64,000 bases of DNA from DASZOC01 sp035550975 (GTDB taxonomy: Bacteria; Actinomycetota; CADDZG01; WHSQ01), in the NCBI GenBank assembly GCA_035550975.1, contig DASZOC010000066.1, forward strand, positions 1 to 64,000, given 5' to 3'. Shown one piece after another: positions 35,087 through 44,117 of this stretch. The notes beneath the pieces are model-generated. The model was not told the origin of the DNA, ran no database searches, and worked only from the letters and a program-made list of their open reading frames with translations. Position numbers and translations under genes: made by a program. The first letter of the stretch is position 1. Each line of letters opens with the position of its first letter.

Positions 35087-36124
35087 ATGGACACGATGCT
35101 CGCGGCTCGCTTCTCGGCGGCGGACAAGGCTCTCGACCTGCGCGAGGTCCCGGTCCCTCGGCCGGGCCCCCTCGACGTCGTGGTCCGGGTAGACGCATGC
35201 GGGATCTGTCTATCGGACGTCCACCTGATCGACGGCTCGATACCTCCGGTGGTCCCCGAGGTCATCCCGGGCCACGAGAGTTTCGGAACGGTTGCGGACG
35301 CGGGCGACCTCGTGACGGGCTGGTCGGAAGGCCAGCGGGTGACGGTAGCCGGGGGCAGGAACTGCGGGCGCTGCGACCGGTGCCGGACCGGCCGGCCCGA
35401 GGACTGCACCGCGTTCGAGATCATGGGCTTCCATTACGACGGCGCGTGGGCCGAATACGTGTCGGTCCCGTACCACGTGCTGTCGCCCGTCCCTGACGGC
35501 ATCGCCCCCGAGCAAGCGGCGATCCTCGCCGACGCGGTGGCGACGCCGTATGCAGCGTTGAAAGATCGCGCGCAGCTCGGTGCAGGCGAAACCGTCGGGC
35601 TGTGGGGGATAGGGGGCCTCGGCACGCACGCGGTACAGCTCGCTCGCTTGATGGGAGCGGCGACGGTCGTCGCCGTCGACCCCTTGTCGAGCGCCCGCGA
35701 CCGCGCGCTAGCTCTCGGCGCAGACGCCGCGTTCGACCCCCGCACGGACGACCTCCGGATGAAGATCGCGGAGGTGACCGACGGGGGACTGGACGTCGCC
35801 GTGGACCTCGTCGGCGCGAATGCCGTGATCAGCCAGTGCGTGTCCTGCCTCGGACGCGGGGGCCGCGCCGTCATGGTGGGGCTCTCGATGGAGCCGATCG
35901 CGCTGGAGCCGAGCTTGTTGTTCGGCGTGCTCAGCCACTCCGTGCTGGGACACCTCGGCTACGACAAGCGCCACCTCGACGAGCTCGTGGCGCTGCTGGC
36001 GGCGGGACGGCTCGATCTCTCCGGCTCGATCTCCGACGTGATGCCGCTTACGGAGGTCGGCGAAGGCGTCCGCCGGCTTGCGGAGAAGGAGGGCGATCCC
36101 GTGAGGTTGATCGTGACGCCCTAG
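35087..36124 (+). CDS. zinc-dependent alcohol dehydrogenase (MDR family)
   Basis: 345 residues. Catalytic zinc ligands occur in DACGICLSDVHLIDG and GHESFG, and the structural-zinc cysteines in GRNCGRCDRCRTGRPEDC. The NAD-binding motif is GLWGIGGLGTHAVQLA. Full family length. GGAGAGGATGTAG precedes the ATG. It is convergent with the acyl-CoA synthetase (4-nt overlap at CTAG). The alcohol substrate is not evident. Confidence 0.92.
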   Translation: MDTMLAARFSAADKALDLREVPVPRPGPLDVVVRVDACGICLSDVHLIDGSIPPVVPEVIPGHESFGTVADAGDLVTGWSEGQRVTVAGGRNCGRCDRCRTGRPEDCTAFEIMGFHYDGAWAEYVSVPYHVLSPVPDGIAPEQAAILADAVATPYAALKDRAQLGAGETVGLWGIGGLGTHAVQLARLMGAATVVAVDPLSSARDRALALGADAAFDPRTDDLRMKIAEVTDGGLDVAVDLVGANAVISQCVSCLGRGGRAVMVGLSMEPIALEPSLLFGVLSHSVLGHLGYDKRHLDELVALLAAGRLDLSGSISDVMPLTEVGEGVRRLAEKEGDPVRLIVTP

Positions 36125-37638
36125 AGCAGCGTCCGGATCTTCTTGCGGTCGACCTTGAACACCGGCGTCAACGGGACGCTGTCGACCACTCGAACCTCGC
36201 GCGGATACTTGTACTTGCCGAGCCGTTCCTTCGCGAACGCGACCAGCTCGTCCGGCGAGGCTTCATGTCCCGGATTCAGTTGCACGAACGCGACCACCTC
36301 TTCACCCATGACGGGGTCTGGCTTTCCAACCACGCCGGCAACGCCCACCGCGGGATGCTCGAGCAGCGCGTCCTCGACGTCACGCGGGAAGACGTTGAAG
36401 CCTCCGCGCAGGATCAGGTCCTTCTTGCGGTCGAGGATGTAGAGGAGGCCGTCTTCGGTCATCTTCCCGATGTCGCCGGTGTGGAACCACCCGTCGCGGA
36501 TGGCTTCTCTCGTCGCTTCTTCTGCGCGCCAGTAGCCGCGCATGACGGCCTTGGAACGACAGCAGATCTCGCCGACTTCGCCGGCGGGCAAAGCGTCGCC
36601 GTCTTCATCGACGATCTTGATCTCGAAGCCGGGATTAGCTTTGCCGACAGAGGCTATGTCCGCTCCCTCCGCGGGCGTCACGGTCATGCTGGCCGAGGTC
36701 TCGGTCAATCCATAACCCTGCCGGATCGTGACGCTCGGAACGCGCCGTTCGAACTCCTGTGCGATGTCCCTCGACAGCGGAGATGCGCCGGAGACTATGT
36801 AGCGCAACGAGGTTAGGTCGTAGTCCTCCAACGGCGCCGCGAGCAGGATCTGCAGCATCGTCGGGACCATCGGGCTCACCTGGACCTTGTGGTCCTGGAC
36901 GAGCTGCAACCAGCCGGTCGGGTCGAACCACGTCATCAGCACCGCCTCGCCGGGCTCCTCCGAGTGCATGCCGACGACCGTCACGATCAGACCGAACGAG
37001 TGTGACAGCGGGAGCGCGACGAGCGACTTCGTGATGCCTTCGACATGCGACGCTTCGTAGGAGCACTTCCCGCCCCACCACAGGTTCTCGTGGCTGAGCA
37101 TCACGCCCTTGGCGTGGCCCGTCGTTCCGCCGGTGTACATCAACGCCGCGAGATCGTCATCCGCGCGCGGCACGATGTCACCGGCGGCGGCTGCTTCGAG
37201 GCTCGCGAGCGAGACGACCGATCCTTCGTCGTCGCCGGTCGACGCGATCCAACGCAGCGAACCGACGCCCTCGGCAGCGGTCTGTACCGTCGGGAGGAAC
37301 TCCGGTGTGGTGATGACCCCGGCGGCTTCGGAATCCTCGAGGATGTGCCTGAGGTCGCCGGCCGACAACAGGAATATCGCAGGGGTGATGACCGCTCCGG
37401 CCCGCCACAACGCACCGTACGAGATGCCGACCTCGGGCCCGTTCGCCATCATCACGACGATGCGGTCACCGGGTTCGACCCCCAGCTCCCTCAGCCCGGT
37501 CGACAGGTGCTTGGACCTATCTGCCAGCTGACCCGAGGTGAACGTCTGTCCTTCCCAGTGCAATACGGGACGGTCACCGTGACGCTCGAGCGCCTGCTCG
37601 CCCAGGCGCGCGAGGTTGTGCGTCCCCAACTCCGTCAC
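36121..37638 (-). CDS. acyl-CoA synthetase (AMP-forming, ANL superfamily)
   Basis: 505 residues. The AMP-binding P-loop-like motif is LMYTGGTTGHAKGVMLSHENL. The A5 region is GYGLTETSASMTV, and the hinge/C-terminal motifs are DGWFHTGDIGKMTEDGLLYILDRKKDLILRGG (split by the hinge Asp) and a C-terminal Lys in TPVFKVDRKK. Probably a medium- or long-chain fatty acid or aryl acid CoA ligase. It starts 4 nt after the response-regulator stop, so the two are co-transcribed. Confidence 0.92.
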   Translation of the reverse strand: MTELGTHNLARLGEQALERHGDRPVLHWEGQTFTSGQLADRSKHLSTGLRELGVEPGDRIVVMMANGPEVGISYGALWRAGAVITPAIFLLSAGDLRHILEDSEAAGVITTPEFLPTVQTAAEGVGSLRWIASTGDDEGSVVSLASLEAAAAGDIVPRADDDLAALMYTGGTTGHAKGVMLSHENLWWGGKCSYEASHVEGITKSLVALPLSHSFGLIVTVVGMHSEEPGEAVLMTWFDPTGWLQLVQDHKVQVSPMVPTMLQILLAAPLEDYDLTSLRYIVSGASPLSRDIAQEFERRVPSVTIRQGYGLTETSASMTVTPAEGADIASVGKANPGFEIKIVDEDGDALPAGEVGEICCRSKAVMRGYWRAEEATREAIRDGWFHTGDIGKMTEDGLLYILDRKKDLILRGGFNVFPRDVEDALLEHPAVGVAGVVGKPDPVMGEEVVAFVQLNPGHEASPDELVAFAKERLGKYKYPREVRVVDSVPLTPVFKVDRKKIRTLL

Positions 37639-37642
37639 CGCG

Positions 37643-38032
37643 CTACCCCCGACACAGGTTCCACAGCGTCTGGCTGATCTCTCCTAGTGCAACCCCCTTC
37701 TGCAGGTACGTCTCGGCGCCGAGGCCGATCGCTTTCTCTGCCATCCGTTCCGCGTCGAACCCCGAAAGGACGACGATCTTCGTGCCGGGCGAGGCCTCTT
37801 TGATCAGCGGGATGGCCTCGAGGCCGTCCATTACCGGCATCGCGAGGTCCAAGATGACCGCTTCCGGTTGCTCTTCGCGGGCCATCTCGACTGCTTCGGC
37901 TCCGTTGGTGGCTTCACCGACGACTTCCAGGCGACTGTCGGTCAGATACATCTTCAAGAGGAGACGGATGTCCGGCGCGTCATCCGCGATGAGCACGCGA
38001 AGCGCCGCATCTGCAGGCGCGTTCATGCTCAT
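37643..38032 (-). CDS. stand-alone response-regulator receiver domain
   Basis: About 129 residues, only a CheY-like receiver. The acidic pair is in LIADDAPDIRLLL, the phospho-acceptor Asp in AVILDLAMPVMDG, and the switch Ser and Lys in VVLSGFDAER and TYLQKGV. There is no output domain, and no histidine kinase in the window. The start may be 38032 or 38026 (MSMNAPAD or MNAPAD). It is placed directly before an acyl-CoA synthetase gene, which is unusual for a receiver. Confidence 0.85.
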   Translation of the reverse strand: MSMNAPADAALRVLIADDAPDIRLLLKMYLTDSRLEVVGEATNGAEAVEMAREEQPEAVILDLAMPVMDGLEAIPLIKEASPGTKIVVLSGFDAERMAEKAIGLGAETYLQKGVALGEISQTLWNLCRG

Positions 38033-38184
38033 GTCGATCCCGTCCGCGCATGACATGCCATCGGACAGGGTCCGGCGATGTCCGTCCGCACTCCCGCTCC
38101 TGAGTTAGCCCCGTCGATCGAGGGGTACGACGGATGTCGGTCCACCCCTGCAACACGGTTTTTTCGCGTAGGCGCCTGTTGTGT

Positions 38185-38850
38185 TCAGCAGCCGATGCCT
38201 CGGACCCGCGCAACGCCGTCGAGCAGTTGCCAGATCGCCTCGGCGCCGCTCCTCGCACCCGATTCGGCATCGGCCCGGGCGGCATCGTCCGTCGCGATCT
38301 GATCGATCGCAGCGGCCATGTCGTTGGAGTGCTCGACGTCGAGCTCTCCGTGGAGCTCGAAGTACCCCGCGCCCCCGCCGTCGATCCCGTAGTGGTCTCT
38401 CAATCCTGCGACCTTCGTCTCGGCTACGGCCGGCGTCTGAGACTCGTAGCCGTAGAGCATCCCGAGCGCGAAGGCGGGGGAGGCAACCGCGCTTGCAGAC
38501 CGGAAGGACTCGACACACGACCGTGTCTCCGCGACGGCGTCACTGCTTCTGACGGTGGTCTCGTCCAGTCCGAGCGCCTGCGCGAAATCGAGCCACAGCT
38601 GCGGGTGGTCGCCGTCGCGCTCGTCGGCGAGGTTCGTGAGGATCGTGTCGCGCACCGGCCCCGCCGGTACGCGCCGGGAGACCGTCTCGAGGTAGCCGGG
38701 GAACGCCTCGACCTGGCGCCAGTACTGCGTCGAATAGAAGGCGAGGTCGTCGACAGTCAACGTTCCTGCGGCCCACGCCTCGTAGAACGGGTGCGCGAGC
38801 AGTGGTCTGGTCGCGGTCGCGCGGTCGAGCCGGGCCTGCAACGGCGTCAT
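38185..38850 (-). CDS. TenA/PqqC/CADD-like haem-oxygenase-fold protein
   Basis: 221 residues, all-helical. The N-terminal HPFYEAWAAGTLTVDDLAFYSTQYW and later NLADERDGDHPQLW and FELHGELDVEHSNDM are characteristic of the HDO (haem-oxygenase-like di-metal oxidase) group with PqqC, TenA and CADD. The Glu/His-rich motifs could hold a di-iron site. It might make a cofactor precursor or cleave a fatty acid; neither is shown by context. GAGGAGGGA precedes the ATG. Confidence 0.75.
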   Translation of the reverse strand: MTPLQARLDRATATRPLLAHPFYEAWAAGTLTVDDLAFYSTQYWRQVEAFPGYLETVSRRVPAGPVRDTILTNLADERDGDHPQLWLDFAQALGLDETTVRSSDAVAETRSCVESFRSASAVASPAFALGMLYGYESQTPAVAETKVAGLRDHYGIDGGGAGYFELHGELDVEHSNDMAAAIDQIATDDAARADAESGARSGAEAIWQLLDGVARVRGIGC

Positions 38851-38991
38851 AGGGAGTCCCTCCTCGTGCGTGGACGTTTCAGGCGGGCGACCTTACTCGT
38901 TCCACCGGGGAGCTACTGCTCGGATCTCGCCGCGTGGAGCGACCGCGCGCGACCCCTACCGCGTCCTCGCCGATTGCGTGCTCGAGATGGC

Positions 38992-39201
38992 CTAACTACT
39001 CTGCAATCTCCTGAGCGGAGCGACGTCCTCCTCGAGACACACGACGAGGTTCTCGATGCTGCTCATGGCCGCTTCGAGTAGGCGCTTCTTCATGCGCTCG
39101 TCGAGACGGTCCCAATGCGCGAGGACGGTCGAAACCGATCCGCGCGCGACGGTGAGAGACGCCTCTCGCCGGTCGAGGTTGTGCTCGTCGACCTCCATCA
39201 T
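38992..39201 (-). CDS. small hypothetical protein, 69 residues
   Basis: The C-terminal part of a longer antisense frame has a convincing start of its own. MMEVDEHNLDRREASLTVAR is preceded by GGAGG at about 5 nt. The product is charged and helical (VLAHWDRLDERMKKRLLEAA) with one Cys. It lies upstream of the TenA-like gene on the same strand and diverges from the cupredoxin/beta-helix gene. No family recognised. Confidence 0.55.
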   Translation of the reverse strand: MMEVDEHNLDRREASLTVARGSVSTVLAHWDRLDERMKKRLLEAAMSSIENLVVCLEEDVAPLRRLQSS

Positions 39202-39295
39202 CGCCTCCGATCCGTGTCCGCCTCCTAATCCTTTCCAGCTGCTGCCTGGGCAAACCTGGCAGATGACCGTGCCGGGCCCGGTGGAGGATGGGGGC

Positions 39296-41287
39296 GTGAC
39301 GCTGACCGCACCCGTCCGCCGGATCCTGTTGCTGGGCGCCGCGGTTGCCTGCCTCGGGCTCCTCGGCGCCTGCGCCGGCGACGACGACACCGGCGCCGTC
39401 TTCCTCGACATGCGCGACAACTTCTTCACCCGCGAGGTGACTCGTGTACCGGTGGGCGCGGGAGTCGTCTTCCGCAACGCCGGCATCAGCCCGCACAACG
39501 CGATCGCGGTCGACGGCTCCTGGTCGACCGTCGATGCGTTGCGACGCGATGACATGCAACCGGGTGACGAGACCACGATCACGATGGACGAAGAGGGCGT
39601 CTACCGTTTCTTCTGCAGCTTCCACGGCACCGAGGCCGGCGATGGCATGGCGGCGGTCCTGGTCGTCGGCGATGCACGTTTCTCGGCCACCGAAGAAGAA
39701 CGCGCGCAGCTCGTCGTCTCCGAAGCGAGCGGCCGGACGCTCGTGGTCGACCCTGCGCGCACGGCCACGGCGCCGGGCGGCCCCCGCTACGCAACGATCC
39801 AGCGTGCCGTCGACGCCGCTCGGCCGGGTGACCTCGTGCTCGTCACTCCCGGGACCTACGAAGAAGAGGTGACCGTCGACGTCCCCTCCGTAACGATCAG
39901 GGGCACCGATCGCAACGAGGTGATCATCGACGGTCGATTCGAGCGAGCGAACGGGATCCAGGTATTCGCAGACGGAGTGGTGCTGGAGAACATGACTGCA
40001 CGCGACCACATCCTCAACGGCTTCTTCTGGTCGGGAGTCGAGGGTTACCGCGGCTCTTACCTGACCGCGGTCAACAACGCCGACTACGGGATCTACGCGT
40101 TCGATTCGGTCGACGGGGTCTTCGAGCACTCGTACGCGTCGGGCTCGCCCGACTCCGGCTTCTACATCGGGCAGTGCTACCCCTGCCGCGCCATCATCAA
40201 CGGAGTCATCGCGGTCGGGAACTCGCTCGGCTACTCGGGGACGAACGCGGGCGGTGACCTCTATATCGTGAACTCCGCGTGGTTCCACAACCGCGCCGGC
40301 ATCGTTCCGAACACCCTCGATTCCGAGCTGTTGCCTCCACAGCGCGACACGGTCATCGCCGGCAACTTCATCTGGGCGAATGACCAGACCGGCCCGGTCG
40401 CGAAAGAAGGGACGTTCGCTGCTTACGGGAACGGGGTCGTCCTCGCCGGCGGAGTCGGCAACCACGTGCACCACAATTTCATCACGGACCATCGCAAGCA
40501 CGGCGTCCTCGTCACGCCGAACCTCGACGAGAACTTCTGGTTCTCGTCCGGCAACGTCATCCGCGACAACGTGATCCGCCGCTCCGGCGTCGCCGATCTC
40601 GCGCTTGCCGGACCTGCCGGCGAAGGCAACTGCTTCGAAGACAACACGTTCGGGATCTCGGCTCCGTTCGGTCTCGAGATGCTCCACGGGTGCCGCGGGC
40701 TCCGGCTTCCCCTCGGGTGGGACGTGTCGTCGTCGATGCGCACGATCGGCTTGCAGGCGGAGGGCCCCGACGGGCCGGTGCCGATGGACGAAGTAGCGGC
40801 CCAACCCGTGGAACCGCTGGACCACCCGGATCTTCCCGGAGGTCGCGGTGCCCCGGTTCGACCTGCGGTCGACGTCTTCGCCGGATATGGCCTCGACGCG
40901 TCGCAGGTCGGGTTCCCGGAGAGGAAGACACTTGTCAGCTACGACATCGACGACGAAGGAGTGGCCGTGGAGACGTTGGCAGGATCCGGTCCCAACGCAT
41001 TTCAGCTGGTGTTCAACCTCTACGGGTACCTCTTGCCGTTCGTGCTCTACGCGGCGTGGACGTCGCTCGCCTTCTGGGACCTCGCGCGCCGGGAGCAGGC
41101 TTCGAAGGCGTCGAAGCTGGCGTGGATCGCGGCCATCCTCCTGGTCCCGTTCGTCGGGGTCATCGCCTACCACGCCCTGGGTCGCTCGTCGATCCCGGGC
41201 TGGCTGCGCGCGGCGGTCGTAGGCGGCGGCCTGATCGCGTACCTGCTGGTCCTGGGCGTGGCCAGCCTCGCCGGCGGCATCATCTGA
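39296..41287 (+). CDS. lipoprotein fusing a cupredoxin, a right-handed beta-helix and a C-terminal membrane domain
   Basis: 663 residues. GTG 39296 is chosen because GGAGG lies 8 nt upstream and it gives a compact lipoprotein signal (lipobox LLGAC, about residue 27). About 30-125 is a blue-copper domain with His in SPHNAIAVDG and Cys, His and Met in YRFFCSFHGTEAGDGMAAV. About 140-490 carries parallel beta-helix repeats of the NosD/pectate-lyase type (PRYATIQRAVDAARPGD; many NxI/GN turns). The C-terminus (about 575-663) has three hydrophobic helices with LPFVLYAAWTSLAFWDLARR and IPFVGV-like motifs of the PLDc_N type. The role is unknown; it could be a surface copper-dependent electron carrier bound to a polysaccharide. 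Confidence 0.8.
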   Translation: MTLTAPVRRILLLGAAVACLGLLGACAGDDDTGAVFLDMRDNFFTREVTRVPVGAGVVFRNAGISPHNAIAVDGSWSTVDALRRDDMQPGDETTITMDEEGVYRFFCSFHGTEAGDGMAAVLVVGDARFSATEEERAQLVVSEASGRTLVVDPARTATAPGGPRYATIQRAVDAARPGDLVLVTPGTYEEEVTVDVPSVTIRGTDRNEVIIDGRFERANGIQVFADGVVLENMTARDHILNGFFWSGVEGYRGSYLTAVNNADYGIYAFDSVDGVFEHSYASGSPDSGFYIGQCYPCRAIINGVIAVGNSLGYSGTNAGGDLYIVNSAWFHNRAGIVPNTLDSELLPPQRDTVIAGNFIWANDQTGPVAKEGTFAAYGNGVVLAGGVGNHVHHNFITDHRKHGVLVTPNLDENFWFSSGNVIRDNVIRRSGVADLALAGPAGEGNCFEDNTFGISAPFGLEMLHGCRGLRLPLGWDVSSSMRTIGLQAEGPDGPVPMDEVAAQPVEPLDHPDLPGGRGAPVRPAVDVFAGYGLDASQVGFPERKTLVSYDIDDEGVAVETLAGSGPNAFQLVFNLYGYLLPFVLYAAWTSLAFWDLARREQASKASKLAWIAAILLVPFVGVIAYHALGRSSIPGWLRAAVVGGGLIAYLLVLGVASLAGGII

Positions 41288-41330
41288 TCGGTTTGATTGC
41301 AGCGGGCGCGGGGTGGGTAGGGTCGGCCGC

Positions 41331-42344
41331 GTGAAGGTCGGTCTGGTTCTCGGCGGCGGTGGCATCGTCGGGATGGGGTATCACGCCGGCGCGCTCAAGG
41401 CGCTGGACGACTTCGGCGTGGACGTAGGCGCGGCCGACGTCCTCGTCGGGACGAGCGCCGGCTCGGTCATGGCGGCCTATCTCGCCATCGGGTGGACGCC
41501 GGACGATTTCGTCGACTACGCCCACGGGCGGCATCCGGACGTCGCGAAGGAGAACGGGGCCCAGCTCGATGTGTTCGTCCCGTTATGGAGCAACCGTCTC
41601 GAACGCCTGAGCAGGGGGATCGGCTCTGCTTTCGCGGTCGCTGCTTCCCGCGGATACGTGAACCGCATCGCGCGAGGGCGTGTCCCCGCGCCGGTGCTTC
41701 GCCGGCGGTTCCCCGCAGGGATGTTCTCTACCACCGAGACGCGTCTGCGCCTGCAAGAAGACCTGCCCGAGGAGTGGCCGCGCCGCGACGTCTACCTGTG
41801 CGCTGCCGATATGTACAGCGGTGAACGCGTCGTGTTCGGCCACCCTGACGCGCCGCCGGCGACGTTCCCCGACGCGGTCCTTGCGTCGACCGCGATCCCC
41901 GGCGTGTTCCCGCCGGTGAAGATCGGCGACCGTCAGTACGTCGACGGCGGGATAGTCAGCGCGAGCTCCGTCGATGTCGCGGTCGCCGCCGGGTGCGACG
42001 CGATCATCTGCATCGCACCACTCGGGTACCGCAACGAGGGCGGCATCGCCGAGCCGAAGCTGTGGGCGCCGATGTTGATGCGGTCCCTCTTCGCGTGGAC
42101 GCTGCGCCGTGAGGTGAACGACGCGCGGGCGCGAGGTGTCGACGTTCTGGTGATCCGCCCGTGGGCGACCGATCTGCGCGAGCTGGGGACGAACTCGATG
42201 CGCAACATCGACCGCGTCGCGATCGTCGAGTTGTCGCGTGCTAGTGCGGCGCGTGTGCTCGACCTAGAGAACGAACACCCCGCGCTCGTGGCAGCGCTCC
42301 GTCATGCCAGGGAGACGAGGTCCAGGAGGTCGTCGCTCCAGTAG
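41331..42344 (+). CDS. patatin-like phospholipase
   Basis: About 337 residues, starting at GTG 41331 (MKVGLVLGGGG). The oxyanion motif is LGGGGIVGMGYHAGAL, the nucleophile Ser is in VLVGTSAGSVMAAY, and the catalytic Asp is in YVDGGIVSASS. It is a Ser-Asp dyad lipid acyl hydrolase of the RssA/patatin type, cytosolic. The last 43 nt overlap the convergent ABC-F gene, so the Arg/Ser-rich C-terminus is probably not critical. Confidence 0.9.
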   Translation: MKVGLVLGGGGIVGMGYHAGALKALDDFGVDVGAADVLVGTSAGSVMAAYLAIGWTPDDFVDYAHGRHPDVAKENGAQLDVFVPLWSNRLERLSRGIGSAFAVAASRGYVNRIARGRVPAPVLRRRFPAGMFSTTETRLRLQEDLPEEWPRRDVYLCAADMYSGERVVFGHPDAPPATFPDAVLASTAIPGVFPPVKIGDRQYVDGGIVSASSVDVAVAAGCDAIICIAPLGYRNEGGIAEPKLWAPMLMRSLFAWTLRREVNDARARGVDVLVIRPWATDLRELGTNSMRNIDRVAIVELSRASAARVLDLENEHPALVAALRHARETRSRRSSLQ

Positions 42345-43891
42345 TCGATCGTGCCGTCGGGCATCGTCAGCACCCGATCGGGCTGCAGGGTCGCTACGAA
42401 TTCTCGATCGTGACTCACGACGACCATCGTCCCTTTCCAGGCTGCTAGCGACCGCCCCACCGCGACCAACGACGGCGGGTCGAGGTTGTTCGTCGGCTCG
42501 TCGAGCAGCAACAGGTTGTGTTTGCCTGCTACCAGCTGCGCCAGCGCGAGTTTCGTCTTCTCGCCGCCCGACAGCGTGCCCGCGTCCTGGAACGCCATCT
42601 CTGCGCGCAGACCGAACATCCCGAGGAGCGATCGCAGCTGTTGGTCGGGGATGTTCGAGCTGGCGCGCATGTGCGTCAGCAGGTCGCGCCCGGCCGTGAT
42701 GCCTTCGTGCTCCTGCGCGTAATAGCCGATCGACACGGCCGATCCCGCGACGACGACGCCTGCGTCGGCCGTTGCGACCCCGGCGAGGATCCGCAGCAGC
42801 GAGGTCTTGCCGGCCCCGTTCAGTCCCATGATCAGCATGCGCTCGCCACGCCCGACCTCGAACGAGACCTCGGAGAAGACCGGTGGGCCTCCATAGCCTT
42901 TGGCCAGCCGCTGGACCCGCAGCGCGATCTTGCCCATGTGCGGGGGGTCGGGGAACCGGTAGTCGACCGCGCGTTCGCCTCGCGGGCCTTCGATCGCGCT
43001 GCTTCTCATGCGTCCGACGCGGGTATCGAGCGTCTTTGCGATCCGCGCTCGCTTCTCGGTCTGATGCCGCATCGAGTCGGCCAGCGCGCTCAGTCGCTTG
43101 ATCTCCGACTGCTGGCGCGCGGCGAGCTTCGCCAGCCGGGCTTCGTCGAGCTTCCGGGCGGTCCGGTACTGGGAGTACGTGCCCTTGTACCCGACCAGGG
43201 ACCCTTCGTCGAGGTGCAGGACGCGCGTGATCGCTTCGTCGAGAAGGACGAGGTCGTGGCTGATCACGAGCAAGGCGCCGCGGTAGCTCCGCAGGAACCT
43301 CATGAGCCAGCTCTTCGCGTCCGTATCGAGGTGGTTCGTGGGTTCGTCGAGGAGGAGCAGGTCGCCGCCGGCGAACAGGATCCGGGCGAGCTCGACCCGC
43401 CGCCGTTCGCCGCCCGAGAGAGCTCCGAGGCGAAGCTCGAGCCGATCCTGCGCGAGTCCGAGGCCGGCCGTGGTGCGGCGCGCCTCGGCCTCCGCGGCGT
43501 AGCCGCCCGCGCTCCGGTAGGTCTCTTCGGCACGCGAGAAGCGAGCGACGTTGGAACGGCTCGGCGTCTCCTCGAGCTTCACGCGCAGCTTTTCGATCCG
43601 CACCGCCTGCTCGTCGAGCCCGCGCCCGGAGATGACGTGAGCCAGCGCCGTCCGCTCCAGCGCCTCCCCGTGCTGGCGAGGGTCCTGCGGCAGGTACCCG
43701 ACGGCGCCCTTACGGGTGACGGTGCCCGCCACGGGCGCAGCGGCCCCCGCGAGCACTTTCAGCATGCTCGTCTTCCCGGCGCCGTTGCGGCCGACGAGCC
43801 CGACCTTTTCGCCTGCAGTCAGCGTGAAGCTGGCGTTCGTAACCACGACCCGCCCGCCAACCTCGACCGCGATATCTGTTGCCCTGAGCAT
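42302..43891 (-). CDS. ABC-F family ATPase (ribosome-associated)
   Basis: 529 residues with two ABC domains and no membrane segments. Walker A motifs are GLVGRNGAGKTSMLKV and LIMGLNGAGKTSLLRI; signatures are ALSGGERRRVEL and TLSGGEKTKLAL; Walker B is LLLLDEPTNHLD and LLLLDEPTNNLD. The linker between the domains (about 235-300) is basic. Family members act on the ribosomal E site in translation regulation or antibiotic protection. The last 43 nt overlap the patatin gene. Confidence 0.93.
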   Translation of the reverse strand: MLRATDIAVEVGGRVVVTNASFTLTAGEKVGLVGRNGAGKTSMLKVLAGAAAPVAGTVTRKGAVGYLPQDPRQHGEALERTALAHVISGRGLDEQAVRIEKLRVKLEETPSRSNVARFSRAEETYRSAGGYAAEAEARRTTAGLGLAQDRLELRLGALSGGERRRVELARILFAGGDLLLLDEPTNHLDTDAKSWLMRFLRSYRGALLVISHDLVLLDEAITRVLHLDEGSLVGYKGTYSQYRTARKLDEARLAKLAARQQSEIKRLSALADSMRHQTEKRARIAKTLDTRVGRMRSSAIEGPRGERAVDYRFPDPPHMGKIALRVQRLAKGYGGPPVFSEVSFEVGRGERMLIMGLNGAGKTSLLRILAGVATADAGVVVAGSAVSIGYYAQEHEGITAGRDLLTHMRASSNIPDQQLRSLLGMFGLRAEMAFQDAGTLSGGEKTKLALAQLVAGKHNLLLLDEPTNNLDPPSLVAVGRSLAAWKGTMVVVSHDREFVATLQPDRVLTMPDGTIDYWSDDLLDLVSLA

Positions 43892-44019
43892 GTCGTCATC
43901 CTGACGTCACAAGCGTCGCCGCGCACCGCGCGCGGCGAGGGGAGCGCGGCGTTACCGCCCGTGGACGGCGACGTACCTCAGAACGAGGCGTCCCTACCTG
44001 CGCAAACGTGCACATATCC

Positions 44020-44048
44020 GGCAGGAGCGGCGGTTGCTCCGCCTAACC
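44020..44048 (+). promoter_or_regulatory. bipartite promoter-like motif (weak), ftsH gene
   Basis: GGCAGGAGC (44020-44028), identical to the subtilase and S15 peptidase sites, 14-nt spacer, CTAACC (44043-44048; T instead of G). It lies 69 nt before ATG 44118, within a 226-nt region shared with the divergent ABC-F gene. Confidence 0.35.
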
Positions 44049-44117
44049 ACCGTGACACGGTTTCGCCGATCCGCCTACTACGCCGCTAGTATCCATCCAC
44101 ACGAACCGGAGGGATAG

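Noticed and set aside
38996..41365. 789-codon minus-strand open frame
   Set aside because: Antisense shadow of the cupredoxin/beta-helix gene. Val/Asp/Arg-rich composition without any domain; only the separate small gene at 38992-39201 (another frame) is kept.
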